A stretch of 64,000 nt of DNA, taken from Sphingobacterium alimentarium (GTDB lineage: Bacteria; Bacteroidota; Bacteroidia; Sphingobacteriales; Sphingobacteriaceae). Of the stretch, positions 47,573-56,038 are shown one piece after another. The notes beneath the pieces were generated by a model that saw nothing but the letters and a program-made list of their open reading frames with translations, was not told the DNA's origin and searched no databases. Positions within the stretch are counted from its first letter, which is position 1; the number at the start of each line of letters is the position of its first letter. The translations under genes and the position numbers were made by a program. The stretch covers positions 1-64,000 of the forward strand of contig NZ_SMBZ01000010.1 in the NCBI RefSeq assembly GCF_004342685.1, read 5' to 3'.

Positions 47573-48724
47573 TTATTTACCTAAAACTACCGCTATGCTA
47601 AAAGCAAAAACAGATACAACTAATCCGATCATAAAAATGGTATATGCATAGCGCAGAAGCACATATTTACGACCCAAGGATACACCTTGAGAATATACAT
47701 CTTTTGTCAACATTCCGTAAAGTAAATCACTGTTTTTCATTGTTCTATTCATTCCTTCTTCGTAGTCCGAGAAGCTTGATTTATAGAAATTTCCAAAGAA
47801 CAATAAATTCACTTTTCTTCGTTCTACATTCTGTACATCGAAATGTCCATTAGGGATTTTTGGAATAGTCGCCAGAATAGCAAAAATCATCGTCAACACC
47901 ACACTGACCATCAATAAAATCGTAGGTATGAGTAGATGGGTTTCATTATCGAGTCTTCGCAAAAGCACAGTCACTACAAGCGACAGTATAATGGAGTTTA
48001 CAGTCAAGAGGATATTCGCTTTATTGTCGGCCATATCGCTCAATCGCTGGTTATTCGAAGAAGTGATTCGAAACATAGTTTCGATTCCCCGTCCTGGCTT
48101 TTTGGCCTCGCTGTTTTTATCCTTTGCTTTTTTATCTTCTTGAAGAAGATTTTGCAGATTTTCTTTTTTCTTTTCTTCCAATTTGTTTTTAGCGTAATCG
48201 GTATGGTAATTATGTTCTTCCAAAAGCTTTATAGTCATACTGCGCCATAGTCCTTTTCCTATTTTCTGCTTGTGTGTCGCTTCAATTTCCTGATGTATCA
48301 ATTTGCTTTTCTCTTTAAAATCAGCGGTACCAAGATGAAACAAATCCGCATCACACAATATGGATTCCACCAAATTTGAAGGTGATTGAGGCATTTTGGT
48401 GGCTAGAATACAAGATTTGACGCGCTGAATAACAGCAGCAGACACATTTTCCTTAGACAAGAATTCCTCCGCAAAAACAGCACTTCTCGATTCATGTTCC
48501 TGACTTCCGCCATTGACATACCCTAAGTCATGAAAATAGGCAGCAGAAGTGACGATAAAATCTTCTTCTTCCGGAAGATTATAATGTCTTGACATCTCCT
48601 GGACAGCCTCTACCACACGAGCAGTATGATCGACACCGTGATAGCAATATGATGCTGAATCATGGGTATAAAAGCTTTGAATATAAGCCTTAATTTTTTG
48701 TAATATTTCGCTATAGGGTATCAT
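47573..48724 (-). CDS. HD phosphohydrolase fused to Pycsar-effector-type membrane domain
   Basis: 383 residues. The N-terminal HD domain (about 20-180) has His29 and His33, HD at 65-66 (AAYFHDLGY) and CDADLFH near 124-130. A charged linker (about 182-212) follows. The C-terminal DUF5706/PycTM-like domain has FRITSSNNQRLSDMADNKAN (219-237), then membrane segments at about 238-258, 264-286 and 357-380. In Pycsar defence the membrane effector opens the inner membrane after binding a cyclic pyrimidine nucleotide. HD fusions of this domain are chromosomal in many Bacteroidota and have no proven role. It leads the five-gene operon; no nucleotide cyclase gene is recognised with confidence nearby. 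Confidence 0.88.
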   Translation of the reverse strand: MIPYSEILQKIKAYIQSFYTHDSASYCYHGVDHTARVVEAVQEMSRHYNLPEEEDFIVTSAAYFHDLGYVNGGSQEHESRSAVFAEEFLSKENVSAAVIQRVKSCILATKMPQSPSNLVESILCDADLFHLGTADFKEKSKLIHQEIEATHKQKIGKGLWRSMTIKLLEEHNYHTDYAKNKLEEKKKENLQNLLQEDKKAKDKNSEAKKPGRGIETMFRITSSNNQRLSDMADNKANILLTVNSIILSLVVTVLLRRLDNETHLLIPTILLMVSVVLTMIFAILATIPKIPNGHFDVQNVERRKVNLLFFGNFYKSSFSDYEEGMNRTMKNSDLLYGMLTKDVYSQGVSLGRKYVLLRYAYTIFMIGLVVSVFAFSIAVVLGK

Positions 48725-48922
48725 ATACTTATACTAATATTTGAAATGGAAAGATTTATTATAGGTTTCTTATGGTAGACCGTTAATATTATCCAATTTA
48801 CAAATATTTATGCGAAAATAATCTTAAAACATGACTTGCATGTCATTGTATTTTCAAGATTATGAAGGGAAAAGGTAGGAGGGTAGCTCAGCGCAAAAGA
48901 GAATTAGATGCCGAATCACCTA

Positions 48923-49144
48923 TTATTTATGGACCACCTGCAGGTAAAGTTGTTCAACTTTTGCACGGGCCCATGCTGTCTTACGTAAGAATGTAAGGGA
49001 TGACTTGATAGAAGGATTTTCATTGAAACAACGGATATTTATTTCGCGTCCCAAATCTTCCCAACCACCGTAATGCGCTAGCAATTCTTCAAGTATGGTG
49101 TCCAATCTTTTGCCATGTAAAGGATTATTCTTTTGCTGTTCCAT
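48923..49144 (-). CDS. VF530/DUF2132-family DNA-binding protein
   Basis: 73 residues of the VF530 family: [20 protein letters not shown], the conserved [32 protein letters not shown]. The structure of the Vibrio homologue is a small helical fold proposed to bind DNA. It is a single gene with its own upstream and downstream gaps. The 200 bases below it (48725-48922) contain the promoter region of the HD operon and no other clear feature. Confidence 0.92.
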   Translation of the reverse strand: MEQQKNNPLHGKRLDTILEELLAHYGGWEDLGREINIRCFNENPSIKSSLTFLRKTAWARAKVEQLYLQVVHK

Positions 49145-49260
49145 AGTACAAATATAAGATTTAATTATCGCGGGAGAGGGTGAAGTTCACCTAAGTTTTA
49201 TCCTAGTATATAAAATTAACCTTCTCAGTCTTATAACAAGTATGCTCGTATAGTGGATGA

Positions 49261-49296
49261 AAAAAGAGTAGCAAAATTTATTTTACTACTCTTTTT
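49261..49296 (-). terminator. Terminator after the ABC-F gene
   Basis: An 11-bp stem (49261-49271 with 49286-49296) with five As/Ts at the ends, 28 bases downstream of the ABC-F stop on the minus strand. Confidence 0.7.
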
Positions 49297-49323
49297 GGAA
49301 TATACTCTGAAAACTGAAATAGA

Positions 49324-50955
49324 TTATTTTTCAATATCTTTCAGGTTGCTCATTTTTTTGTATTCTAAGAATCCTTTAATGTCTTCAAAATGTTCGCGAA
49401 CGCGTTTATTTCCAAATTCAAAGACCTTTGTCACCAATCCATCTAAGAAATCACGGTCGTGAGAAACCAAGATTAATGTACCATCGAAATCTTGTAAGGC
49501 ATCTTTGATAATATCTTTTGTTTTCATGTCCAAATGATTGGTCGGCTCATCCAGAATCAACACATTCACGGGCTCTAATAATAGTTTGATCATGGCTAGA
49601 CGAGTACGCTCACCACCAGATAATACTTTTACTTTTTTGTTCATATCGTCACCGCTGAACATAAAAGCGCCAAGTAAATCTTTAATCTTAACACGGACAT
49701 CACCGACAGCAATCTGATCGATTGTATCAAAAACCGTCAACTCACCATCCAAGAGAGATGCTTGGTTTTGTGCGAAGTAACCGATTTTGGCGTTGTGGCC
49801 GACTTTCAGCGTACCTTCAAAATCAATTTCGCCCATGATGGCTTTTATCATCGTCGATTTACCTTCACCATTTTTACCTACGAAGGCTAATTTTTGTCCA
49901 CGTTCGATGACCATATTGGCTTTTTCAAATACCACATGATCGCCATAAGACTTCGAAAGATCTTCAACAATGACAGGATAATTGCCAGATCGAGGTGATG
50001 GAGGAAACTTCAGTCGTAAAGCCGAATTATCGACTTCGTCAATCTGAATGATTTCCAATTTCTCCAGCATCTTTACACGAGATTGTACTTGCAAAGTTTT
50101 GGAGTAGGTGCCCTTGAATCTATCGATAAATTCTTGATTCTCTGCGATGAATTTCTGCTGCTCTTCGTAAGCTTTGAGCTGGTGTGCACGACGGTCTTTT
50201 CGCAATTCCAAATAATGTGAATATTTGGCTTTGTAGTCGTAAATTTTGCCCATCGTCACCTCTATGGTACGATTGGTAATGTTGTCTACAAAAGCACGGT
50301 CATGGGATATCACAATTACAGCTTTGGCAGAATTCATTAAAAATTCCTCTAACCACTGTATACTTTCGATATCCATATGGTTGGTTGGCTCATCCAATAA
50401 GATAAGATCCGGTTTTTTGAGCAATATTTTGGCAAGCTCTATGCGCATACGCCAGCCACCCGAAAATTCGGATGTCGGACGAGTGAAATCACTACGGTCA
50501 AATCCCAATCCCTTCAGTACTTTCTCTACTTCTTCATCGTAATTTGTTTCTTCTATGGAATAGAATTTTTCACTCAATTCGGAAACGCGCTCTATCAACT
50601 TCATGTAATCGTCCGATTCATAATCCGTACGAATGGTGAGTTGCTCATTCAGCTGTTCCAATTCATCGCGCATCTGATAGACTTCGACAAATGCTTTCGA
50701 AGCTTCTTCAAATACCGATACATTATCTTCTGTCAAGAGATGCTGTGGAAGATAGGCGATCACCGCATCTTTTGGACCTGCAATATTTCCGGTGGTAGGT
50801 TTGCCGACACCAGCGATGATTTTCAACAGTGTGGATTTACCCGCACCATTTTTGCCCATCAGCGCAATTTTGTCATTCTCATTTATTGAAAAGGAAACTC
50901 CACTAAAAAGTGTTGTGCCTCCGAATGAAACGGAGACGTTATTTACATCAATCAC
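49324..50955 (-). CDS. ABC-F family ATPase (ribosome-associated type)
   Basis: 543 residues with two ABC domains and no membrane part. Walker A motifs are GKNGAGKST (about 35) and GKNGEGKST (about 350). Signature motifs are SGGWRMR and SGGERTRLA, and Walker B motifs are LILLDEPTNHMD and LILDEPTNHLD. The linker between domains (about 240-310) is charged and helical, like the P-site tRNA interaction motif of EttA/YbiT-type translation factors. It acts on the ribosome; a drug-resistance role cannot be excluded. A terminator follows. Confidence 0.94.
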   Translation of the reverse strand: MIDVNNVSVSFGGTTLFSGVSFSINENDKIALMGKNGAGKSTLLKIIAGVGKPTTGNIAGPKDAVIAYLPQHLLTEDNVSVFEEASKAFVEVYQMRDELEQLNEQLTIRTDYESDDYMKLIERVSELSEKFYSIEETNYDEEVEKVLKGLGFDRSDFTRPTSEFSGGWRMRIELAKILLKKPDLILLDEPTNHMDIESIQWLEEFLMNSAKAVIVISHDRAFVDNITNRTIEVTMGKIYDYKAKYSHYLELRKDRRAHQLKAYEEQQKFIAENQEFIDRFKGTYSKTLQVQSRVKMLEKLEIIQIDEVDNSALRLKFPPSPRSGNYPVIVEDLSKSYGDHVVFEKANMVIERGQKLAFVGKNGEGKSTMIKAIMGEIDFEGTLKVGHNAKIGYFAQNQASLLDGELTVFDTIDQIAVGDVRVKIKDLLGAFMFSGDDMNKKVKVLSGGERTRLAMIKLLLEPVNVLILDEPTNHLDMKTKDIIKDALQDFDGTLILVSHDRDFLDGLVTKVFEFGNKRVREHFEDIKGFLEYKKMSNLKDIEK

Positions 50956-51081
50956 AAATAATAATAATTAAAAGTGCAAAGATAAGATAATGTGGCAAAT
51001 AATAGGAGAGAACAGACCATTTGCAACAAATATTTGCAAGGCTCCTTCTATTATGATGAGGATGCGTTATTGTTCTGGATT

Positions 51082-51693
51082 TTAGATACCGTTTGGTACG
51101 GTAATGTCCACATCCATATTGTAAAAATCGATTTTTTCTACTAATAACCTATAAAAAGAAGCGGTAGAATCGAGGTCCTCACCCAATTGCTGGCTGATGA
51201 ATTCTAAAGAAGGGTGGGAGTTTGCCAGTTCAATAAGTTTTTTTTCGCGTTTTGTCAGTTGAGGAACCTTATTACCCATTACGGCTTTCATATCCAGCGC
51301 ATGTTGAGTTGTATTGCAAAAGTACTGTTCACCTTGTATGACCTTGGCTATAGCGTCCAGCATTTCAGAGTTTTTAGCACCTTTTACAATATAACCATCG
51401 GCACCATTCTCAAGCAATAATGAAATATGTTCATAATCTTCAAACGAAGAAATACCAATAATTTTTATGGATGGGAAGTTGCTTTTGAGGTATTTACTGA
51501 TTTCAAATCCGTTGAGATCAGGGAGATTAATATCTAACAATGCTACATCTATTTCCTCTAAGATAGTGGAATTCATTAGTGATTTGCCCGAGCTGTAAGT
51601 TTCGACGACCTCCACGCCGTCGTAGCCATGCAAGCCTAACTTTAGATTACAGACAACGATAGGGTGGTCCTCAATTATTATAACCTTTTTCAT
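51082..51693 (-). CDS. Response regulator with divergent LuxR-like output domain
   Basis: 203 residues. The receiver domain (1-120) has acidic residues IIEDH, phospho-acceptor Asp54 in LLDINLPD, SS in ISSFED and Lys in IVKGAK. The C-terminal part (about 143-190), LTKREKKLIELANSHPSLEF, follows the LuxR-type HTH pattern loosely and ends early, so DNA binding is uncertain. It resembles orphan regulators paired with hybrid kinases such as the broken one at 21260-23355, but no direct link is shown. The mobile element begins just upstream of its start and may have displaced its promoter. Confidence 0.85.
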   Translation of the reverse strand: MKKVIIIEDHPIVVCNLKLGLHGYDGVEVVETYSSGKSLMNSTILEEIDVALLDINLPDLNGFEISKYLKSNFPSIKIIGISSFEDYEHISLLLENGADGYIVKGAKNSEMLDAIAKVIQGEQYFCNTTQHALDMKAVMGNKVPQLTKREKKLIELANSHPSLEFISQQLGEDLDSTASFYRLLVEKIDFYNMDVDITVPNGI

Positions 51694-52007
51694 TAAGTAG
51701 ATGTAGTTTGTATATCAATATTACAATAAAAAATCTTTTTATACAATAAATTTTCAGTAAAGATACATCAAAGATTAAAAACAGGAAAAACGGTTGTAAA
51801 TAAAGGCTTTACAGCCGTTTTATGATTTTTTGGTAATGTGGTAAAAAGCAGGAAAAAGCAACAATTAGCAAAAGTAAGGTTACTAAAACGTTACTTTTAA
51901 ACATCGGAAACAATCGATTCAAAATACTGTATTTCAGCTTTTTGCGTAATTCTTCATATTGTTCCGTGGCTCACATAAGTTTAATTTTATCATTAAGAAT
52001 TGTGAGT
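51694..52007. other. Boundary region of the mobile element
   Basis: 314 AT-rich bases between the chromosomal response regulator and the integrase. The element end (att site) should lie here. No duplicated core can be recognised because the other end is outside the window. GTATTTCAGC at 51929-51938 resembles the CTnDOT-type core GTAnnTTTGC at 8 of 10 positions, which is weak evidence only. Confidence 0.5.
51786..51822. terminator. Hairpin near the element boundary
   Basis: A stem of about 15 bp with one G-T/A-G mismatch zone (51786-51800 with 51808-51822) flanked by As and Ts. It has the form of an intrinsic terminator insulating chromosome and element. Confidence 0.6.
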
Positions 52008-53258
52008 ATGGAAACGACAAAAAAATCAACATTTAAGGTGCTTTTCTACCTTAAAAAGAACGCCCCGAAGAAGAACGGAAAAGTTACGGTTATGTGCAGG
52101 GTTACCGTAAACGGTAAACAGTCAGCATTCAGTACCAAGTTGGATATTTCTGCATCAAATTGGGATTTGAAGTACGGCAGGGTTTTAGGTAAAAGCCGAG
52201 AAGCCCAGGACACAAACAGCAAACTTGACAAAATTCGTTCGGGTATCGAGGAATGTTATTCCAAAATCTTGAAAAACGAGGGGGCTGTAAACAGTGCTAA
52301 GCTTAAAAATGCTTTTCTTGGTATGGAAAGCGGAGAGCTTACCTTTTTCAAATTCTATGAACAGTTCCTGTCCGACTATGAAAAAAAGGTAAACAGCGGA
52401 CTTCGGGTAAATGGCACATGCAGTAAATACAAAATACTTTTAAAACACCTGCGAAATTTTGCACTTACAAAATACGGTTATTCCGATGTGTCCTTTAACG
52501 ACCTTACACCTTATTTTGTACAGGACTTTGATTATTATCTACGTGACGACCAAAGTTTAACACACAATACCATTTGGCTGTATATGATTGGATTTACCAC
52601 GCTTTGCCGATTGGCAATGAGCAGAAAGCATCTTGCTTTTAATCCGTTCAGCGAGTATAAGAATACTAAAAAGGATAAAGACCGTGGTTATTTGTTGCGG
52701 AACGAGTTGGAACAGCTTGTAACATTCAACTGTGAGAAAAAGAAAGATGAGTTGGTTAAAGATCTGTTTGTTTTCAGTTGCTTTACAGGTCTTTCCTATT
52801 CGGATATGAAAGGACTTAAAAACAGCAATATTCAGGAGTTTTTTGACGGTAACCAGTGGATTATTGTACGCAGAAAAAAGACAGCTACATCGTCAAACGT
52901 GATGCTGTTGGATATTCCAAAAATGATTATTGAGAAATATGTAGGATTTTCAAAGGACGGCAAGGTTTTTCCTGTTCCGTCTAACAGCTACTGCAACGAT
53001 AGATTAAGTGCAATATCCCAACAAATCGACTGCTTGAAAGAAAAGAAAGTAACCTTTCATTTGGCACGCCATACGTTTGCCACCTTGTTTTTGAGCGAGG
53101 GCGTTCCGTTGGAGAGTTTGAGCAAGATGTTAGGGCATAAGAATATTGCCACCACACAGATTTACGCCAAGATACTCAACGAGAAAGTCGGAAAGGATAT
53201 GCAAAAGGTTTCACATAAATTTAAGGGTATGGAACGCTCTTTTGTTTCGCAACTCTGA
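52008..53258 (+). CDS. Tyrosine integrase, IntDOT-like
   Basis: 416 residues from the ATG at 52008 (an in-frame TTG at 51942 is less likely). The N-terminal arm-binding and SAM-like domains (about 1-215) precede the catalytic domain. Catalytic residues visible are Lys near 291, His351-x-x-Arg354 (HLARH), His377 (LGHKN) and the nucleophile Tyr386. The first arginine of the classical set is replaced by Ser263 in TGLSYSD, as known for the CTnDOT integrase. It integrates and excises the element that starts here. A 12-bp hairpin terminator follows. Confidence 0.93.
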   Translation: METTKKSTFKVLFYLKKNAPKKNGKVTVMCRVTVNGKQSAFSTKLDISASNWDLKYGRVLGKSREAQDTNSKLDKIRSGIEECYSKILKNEGAVNSAKLKNAFLGMESGELTFFKFYEQFLSDYEKKVNSGLRVNGTCSKYKILLKHLRNFALTKYGYSDVSFNDLTPYFVQDFDYYLRDDQSLTHNTIWLYMIGFTTLCRLAMSRKHLAFNPFSEYKNTKKDKDRGYLLRNELEQLVTFNCEKKKDELVKDLFVFSCFTGLSYSDMKGLKNSNIQEFFDGNQWIIVRRKKTATSSNVMLLDIPKMIIEKYVGFSKDGKVFPVPSNSYCNDRLSAISQQIDCLKEKKVTFHLARHTFATLFLSEGVPLESLSKMLGHKNIATTQIYAKILNEKVGKDMQKVSHKFKGMERSFVSQL

Positions 53259-53280
53259 AACCAATTTAAAGCGATTAAAG

Positions 53281-53310
53281 AAAGGCAATGCAAGAAACTG
53301 CATTGCCTTT
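53281..53310 (+). terminator. Terminator of the integrase gene
   Basis: A perfect 12-bp stem (53281-53292 with 53299-53310, loop AGAAAC), followed by TTTG and further Ts. 23 bases after the integrase stop. Confidence 0.85.
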
Positions 53311-53343
53311 TTTGTATTTTTGAAGTCAATAAAACAACAAAAT

Positions 53344-54153
53344 ATGATTGAACAATTTTCACAAAAGGCACAAGAAGAATTAAAATCTTATGTTTATATT
53401 CTAATAGACCCACGAGATAATAAAATATTCTATGTTGGAAAAGGTTATGGGAATCGTGTTTTTTTTCATATTAATGAAGCGATATTCAACCCAAGCGGAA
53501 CTGAAAAATTAGAGATTATTAGAGCGATTAAATTAGAAAATCTAAAAGTAAAACACTTTATAGTTAGACACGGATTAGAAGAAAATGAAGCGCTAATAGT
53601 TGAATCTGTTTTAATTGATTTTTTAACTTTTAAGGATTTTGCGGAGATTGCGAAAATTTCAAATATTGTTGCAGGACATTATTCATTTAATCAAGGTATT
53701 AAAACTGTTAATGAGTGTGAAATACTTTACAATTGTGAAGTATTAAAAAACGAAGATATTAAGCATAACATTTTAGTAATCAATATAAACAAAACATACG
53801 ATAATAAACGAAAAAAGAAAAGTGAGAACCCTATTTATGACAGACCAAACATTTATGAGGCAACCAGAGGTTGGTGGGTATTAGACAGAAACAGAGCAGA
53901 AAATTCAGATTTTGTTTTGGCAGAATATAAAGGCGTAATAAGAGCGGTATTTAAACCTGAAAAATGGGTTCAAGATATTGAAAATAGAGGTGTAAAAAGA
54001 TGGGGCTTTGAAGGTTCAAAAGTTACTTCAAAAGAAATTCTTGATATATATATGAATAAAGAAGTTCCTAAAATTAGAGGAATGGCAAATCCAATTCGTT
54101 ATTTTGAAAAAATACTCGTCACCAACAAGGGGTTTGCAAATGACGAGGTTTAA
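53344..54153 (+). CDS. LEM-3-like GIY-YIG nuclease domain protein
   Basis: 269 residues from the ATG at 53344. The longer open frame to 53146 overlaps the integrase and its terminator and is not used. The N-terminal GIY-YIG-like motif is YVYILIDP...IFYVGKGYGNR (about 16-40), with Arg and a later Glu in EENEALIVES. The C-terminal part (about 150-265) is a separate lysine-rich region with WWVLDRNRAE. The DNA is much more AT-rich than the chromosomal neighbours. Its position just behind the integrase marks it as cargo; an anti-phage or DNA-damage role is possible but not shown. Confidence 0.85.
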   Translation: MIEQFSQKAQEELKSYVYILIDPRDNKIFYVGKGYGNRVFFHINEAIFNPSGTEKLEIIRAIKLENLKVKHFIVRHGLEENEALIVESVLIDFLTFKDFAEIAKISNIVAGHYSFNQGIKTVNECEILYNCEVLKNEDIKHNILVININKTYDNKRKKKSENPIYDRPNIYEATRGWWVLDRNRAENSDFVLAEYKGVIRAVFKPEKWVQDIENRGVKRWGFEGSKVTSKEILDIYMNKEVPKIRGMANPIRYFEKILVTNKGFANDEV

Positions 54154-54156
54154 TCG

Positions 54157-54489
54157 CTAATGCTGATAATTATCTTCCAATACTTTTACAATATCACTTT
54201 CACGGAAAAGAATTTTCCTTTCGAGCTTGATAAAAGGTATCAGTCCGTCATCCCTGTACTGTTGCAACGTTCGTTTGCTGATGTGTAACATCTCGCAAAC
54301 CTGTTCGCCTGATAGGTATATTTCCCCTTTTAGTAATGGGCGGAAATATTCTCTGATATACAACAGTTCATTTTTTATGCCTACCACAGCTTCGAGCAAG
54401 GCAAGCATATCTTCGTTTGAATTTCCAATCTGTTTCATCTGTTCTTTTATTTGTTTTTTAATGGTCAGATGGAGCCTTTCAGGGTTCAT
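54157..54489 (-). CDS. Excisionase-like HTH_17 protein, second of pair
   Basis: 110 residues from the ATG at 54489. A helical N-terminal region (about 1-50) is followed by the MerR/excisionase-type winged helix EQVCEMLHISKRTLQQYRDDG (about 60-82) and a FRESDIVKVLE tail. A longer frame up to 54663 only shadows the upstream gene. The ATG overlaps the stop of the upstream HTH gene (ATGA), so the pair is coupled. Such genes near the integrase in Bacteroidota elements control excision or transfer. Confidence 0.88.
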   Translation of the reverse strand: MNPERLHLTIKKQIKEQMKQIGNSNEDMLALLEAVVGIKNELLYIREYFRPLLKGEIYLSGEQVCEMLHISKRTLQQYRDDGLIPFIKLERKILFRESDIVKVLEDNYQH

Positions 54490-54782
54490 TTCTTTTGCTT
54501 TTTTAATGGTCGCTCTCCCTGCATAAGTAACTCCACTTCGGATAATCTGAAATAAGTTTTCCGATTGATTTGCGTTGCCCTGAGAATGCCTTTCGCTCTG
54601 TATGTCTGCAAGGTTCTTTTGCTGATATTGAGGAGTTGGCAGGCTTCCTGCTGGTCGAGCCATTTCGTTGCCTGTTGCAATGCTTTGTAGGGTGCAGTGA
54701 TTTCCTCAATCATATTGGAAACTTCCTTTACTTCCTTGTGCAATGCTTTCAAAATCTGAATGTCTAAAACTGTTATTTCCAT
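54486..54782 (-). CDS. Excisionase-like HTH_17 protein, first of pair
   Basis: 98 residues from the ATG at 54782; an in-frame alternative start at 54830 would give 114. A coiled N-terminal region is followed by the HTH QEACQLLNISKRTLQTYRAKG (about 43-64) and the wing YFRLSEVELLMQ. It is homologous to the next gene and likely arose by duplication. An iteron array at 54838-54877 lies 55 bases upstream of the chosen start and may be its own control site. Confidence 0.88.
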   Translation of the reverse strand: MEITVLDIQILKALHKEVKEVSNMIEEITAPYKALQQATKWLDQQEACQLLNISKRTLQTYRAKGILRATQINRKTYFRLSEVELLMQGERPLKKQKK

Positions 54783-54837
54783 ATCTGCATCATTTAAACC
54801 TCGAAAATAAAAGCTATTCACATAGATCATTGTATTG

Positions 54838-54877
54838 TTGTAGTCAAAGGTTGCATTTGGCGTTCAGATGCTAAATA
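54838..54877. repeat. TGGC iteron array 0 (degenerate)
   Basis: Four 10-base units, TTGTAGTCAA, AGGTTGCATT, TGGCGTTCAG and ATGCTAAATA. Unit 3 is nearly identical to unit 3 of the other arrays and the remaining units are diverged. It lies upstream of the HTH pair. Confidence 0.5.
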
Positions 54878-54882
54878 CTCGA

Positions 54883-55293
54883 CTATAATCCCAACTTTGG
54901 TTTCTTGTTTTTTTGGTAAGTCTGTTGCATTTTGTTTGATTTGTCCATTTTTAGAGCAGGCTTCTTATTGGTCTGCACGGTTTGACTTTTTTCATCGCTT
55001 TTGAAATCCGAATGTATAACTGTTTTTGTCGCACCTATTATGCTTTCAGGTTCGGCAGTCTGTTTTTGTTGTTCAGTACGTTTGCCCCCAAAGAGCCTTC
55101 CCAGTCCCAGACCTTTTGTGTGCATGAATTGACGCCTTAAGTTGGCTATGAAATTGGAAATCGGGTCGCTGTTCTTATCGACCTGCATAAAAGGTGTGTT
55201 CTTTTTTTGCTCGGATTGTTCTTTATCTTTCCGCTCTTTGTCGGTAATTACTTTTTGTGCCATAGATTCAAAATTTCCCCCAATGTAAGCCAT
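54883..55293 (-). CDS. Conserved element protein, highly charged, unknown function
   Basis: 136 residues (ATG at 55293; Met11 is an alternative start). It is rich in Lys, Gln and Thr with little hydrophobic content. A short conserved-looking core SNFIANLRRQFMHTKGLGLGRLFGG-type basic segment lies in the middle, and the tail is repetitive KKP/NKK. It is probably disordered and may bind nucleic acid or a partner. An iteron array lies 22 bases upstream of the start. No function is recognised. Confidence 0.65.
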   Translation of the reverse strand: MAYIGGNFESMAQKVITDKERKDKEQSEQKKNTPFMQVDKNSDPISNFIANLRRQFMHTKGLGLGRLFGGKRTEQQKQTAEPESIIGATKTVIHSDFKSDEKSQTVQTNKKPALKMDKSNKMQQTYQKNKKPKLGL

Positions 55294-55315
55294 AATAGAT
55301 TACTTCTTTTACCTT

Positions 55316-55355
55316 TGGCATTCAGTGGCAGTTTTTGGCGTTCATTGGCATTACA
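55316..55355. repeat. TGGC iteron array 1
   Basis: Four exact TGGC units starting at 55316, 55326, 55336 and 55346, each 10 bp apart: TGGCATTCAG, TGGCAGTTTT, TGGCGTTCAT, TGGCATTACA. The cleanest copy. It lies 22 bases before the start of the 54883-55293 gene on the minus strand. Confidence 0.8.
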
Positions 55356-56038
55356 AATGCATTTTAATCCTCAAAACACTTTAATTTTTCACGCCTATTT
55401 CCACTGCACATTAAAGAGTTTTGGACGGATAGGGAAAAGCATAACAAAAATATCCACCGCTTCTTAGCTGAACATATTTTCTGTTATCCTTTCTGTGGCT
55501 TTCAGAGCCACTAGGATTTAAACAGGTATTAATCCGCTTTTCATAAGCGGAGAGATTGTAGTGAAGATATTTCCAAACAAAACGGATAAAAAGGCAGCTA
55601 AGTTGGAATGGGCAACCCCACGCACTAGCCACCCAAAAGCTTACGGCATAATGAAAAAGAAAACATCAAATTCTTTTTTCTTTTTCACCCTTCGGGACTT
55701 ATTCCGTTTCCTTTTGGTTCTGCATTGCCCATTCTGTTTATCTGCTTTCTTTTTTTTCTCTTTTTTTGTTTTGGAAATATTTTTTTAGAGGGTTTTACGG
55801 GTATATACAATCAGTTGAGATGCACAATACGACATGTGTTCCTGAAGGATATGTCGTGACTTCTTTTTCTTGTATAAGTTGCGGAGCAAGAAAAAGAAGC
55901 AAAAAGAACACCGCTTTATTGATTTTGGATTTTATATATTTCCTAAATTTGTTGTGTCATTGACGAGTGCATAAGCATAAAATAAATACGTAATGCCTGT
56001 ATTTTTGAGTCACCTGTCGTTTTACTAAAACAAACTGC
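55356..56038. other. Long noncoding stretch with clustered hairpins
   Basis: About 680 bases without a supported gene. Hairpins: GTGGCT/AGCCAC (55495-55511), TCCGCTT/AAGCGGA (55533-55551), CGACAT/ATGTCG (55830-55856) and a 13-bp stem at 55860-55872 with 55887-55899. An open frame of 73 codons on the minus strand (55411-55632) has no support beyond length. The region might hold a regulatory leader or transfer-related structure. Confidence 0.5.

Noticed and set aside
47573-48724. Calling a complete Pycsar defence system
   Set aside because: No confident cyclase gene is adjacent, and HD-fused PycTM proteins occur on Bacteroidota chromosomes outside defence islands.
48861-48989. A 42-codon plus-strand frame, with GTAGCTCAG that resembles a tRNA D-arm
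   Set aside because: No cloverleaf can be completed around it, no T-arm follows, and the frame overlaps the VF530 gene on the other strand with no family resemblance.
51929-51938. att core similar to the CTnDOT pattern
   Set aside because: Only 8 of 10 positions match in AT-rich DNA and the second copy is outside the window, so it is not listed as an attachment site.
53146-53343. N-terminal extension of the GIY-YIG gene
   Set aside because: It would lie inside the integrase gene and its terminator; the ATG at 53344 starts directly at the domain.
54490-54663. Longer N terminus for the second HTH gene
   Set aside because: It overlaps the first HTH gene in another frame. The ATG at 54489 overlaps the upstream stop in the usual coupled way.
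55411-55632. A 73-codon minus-strand frame in the element
   Set aside because: It covers two hairpins and has no recognisable domain or signal; kept only as a note in the noncoding stretch.
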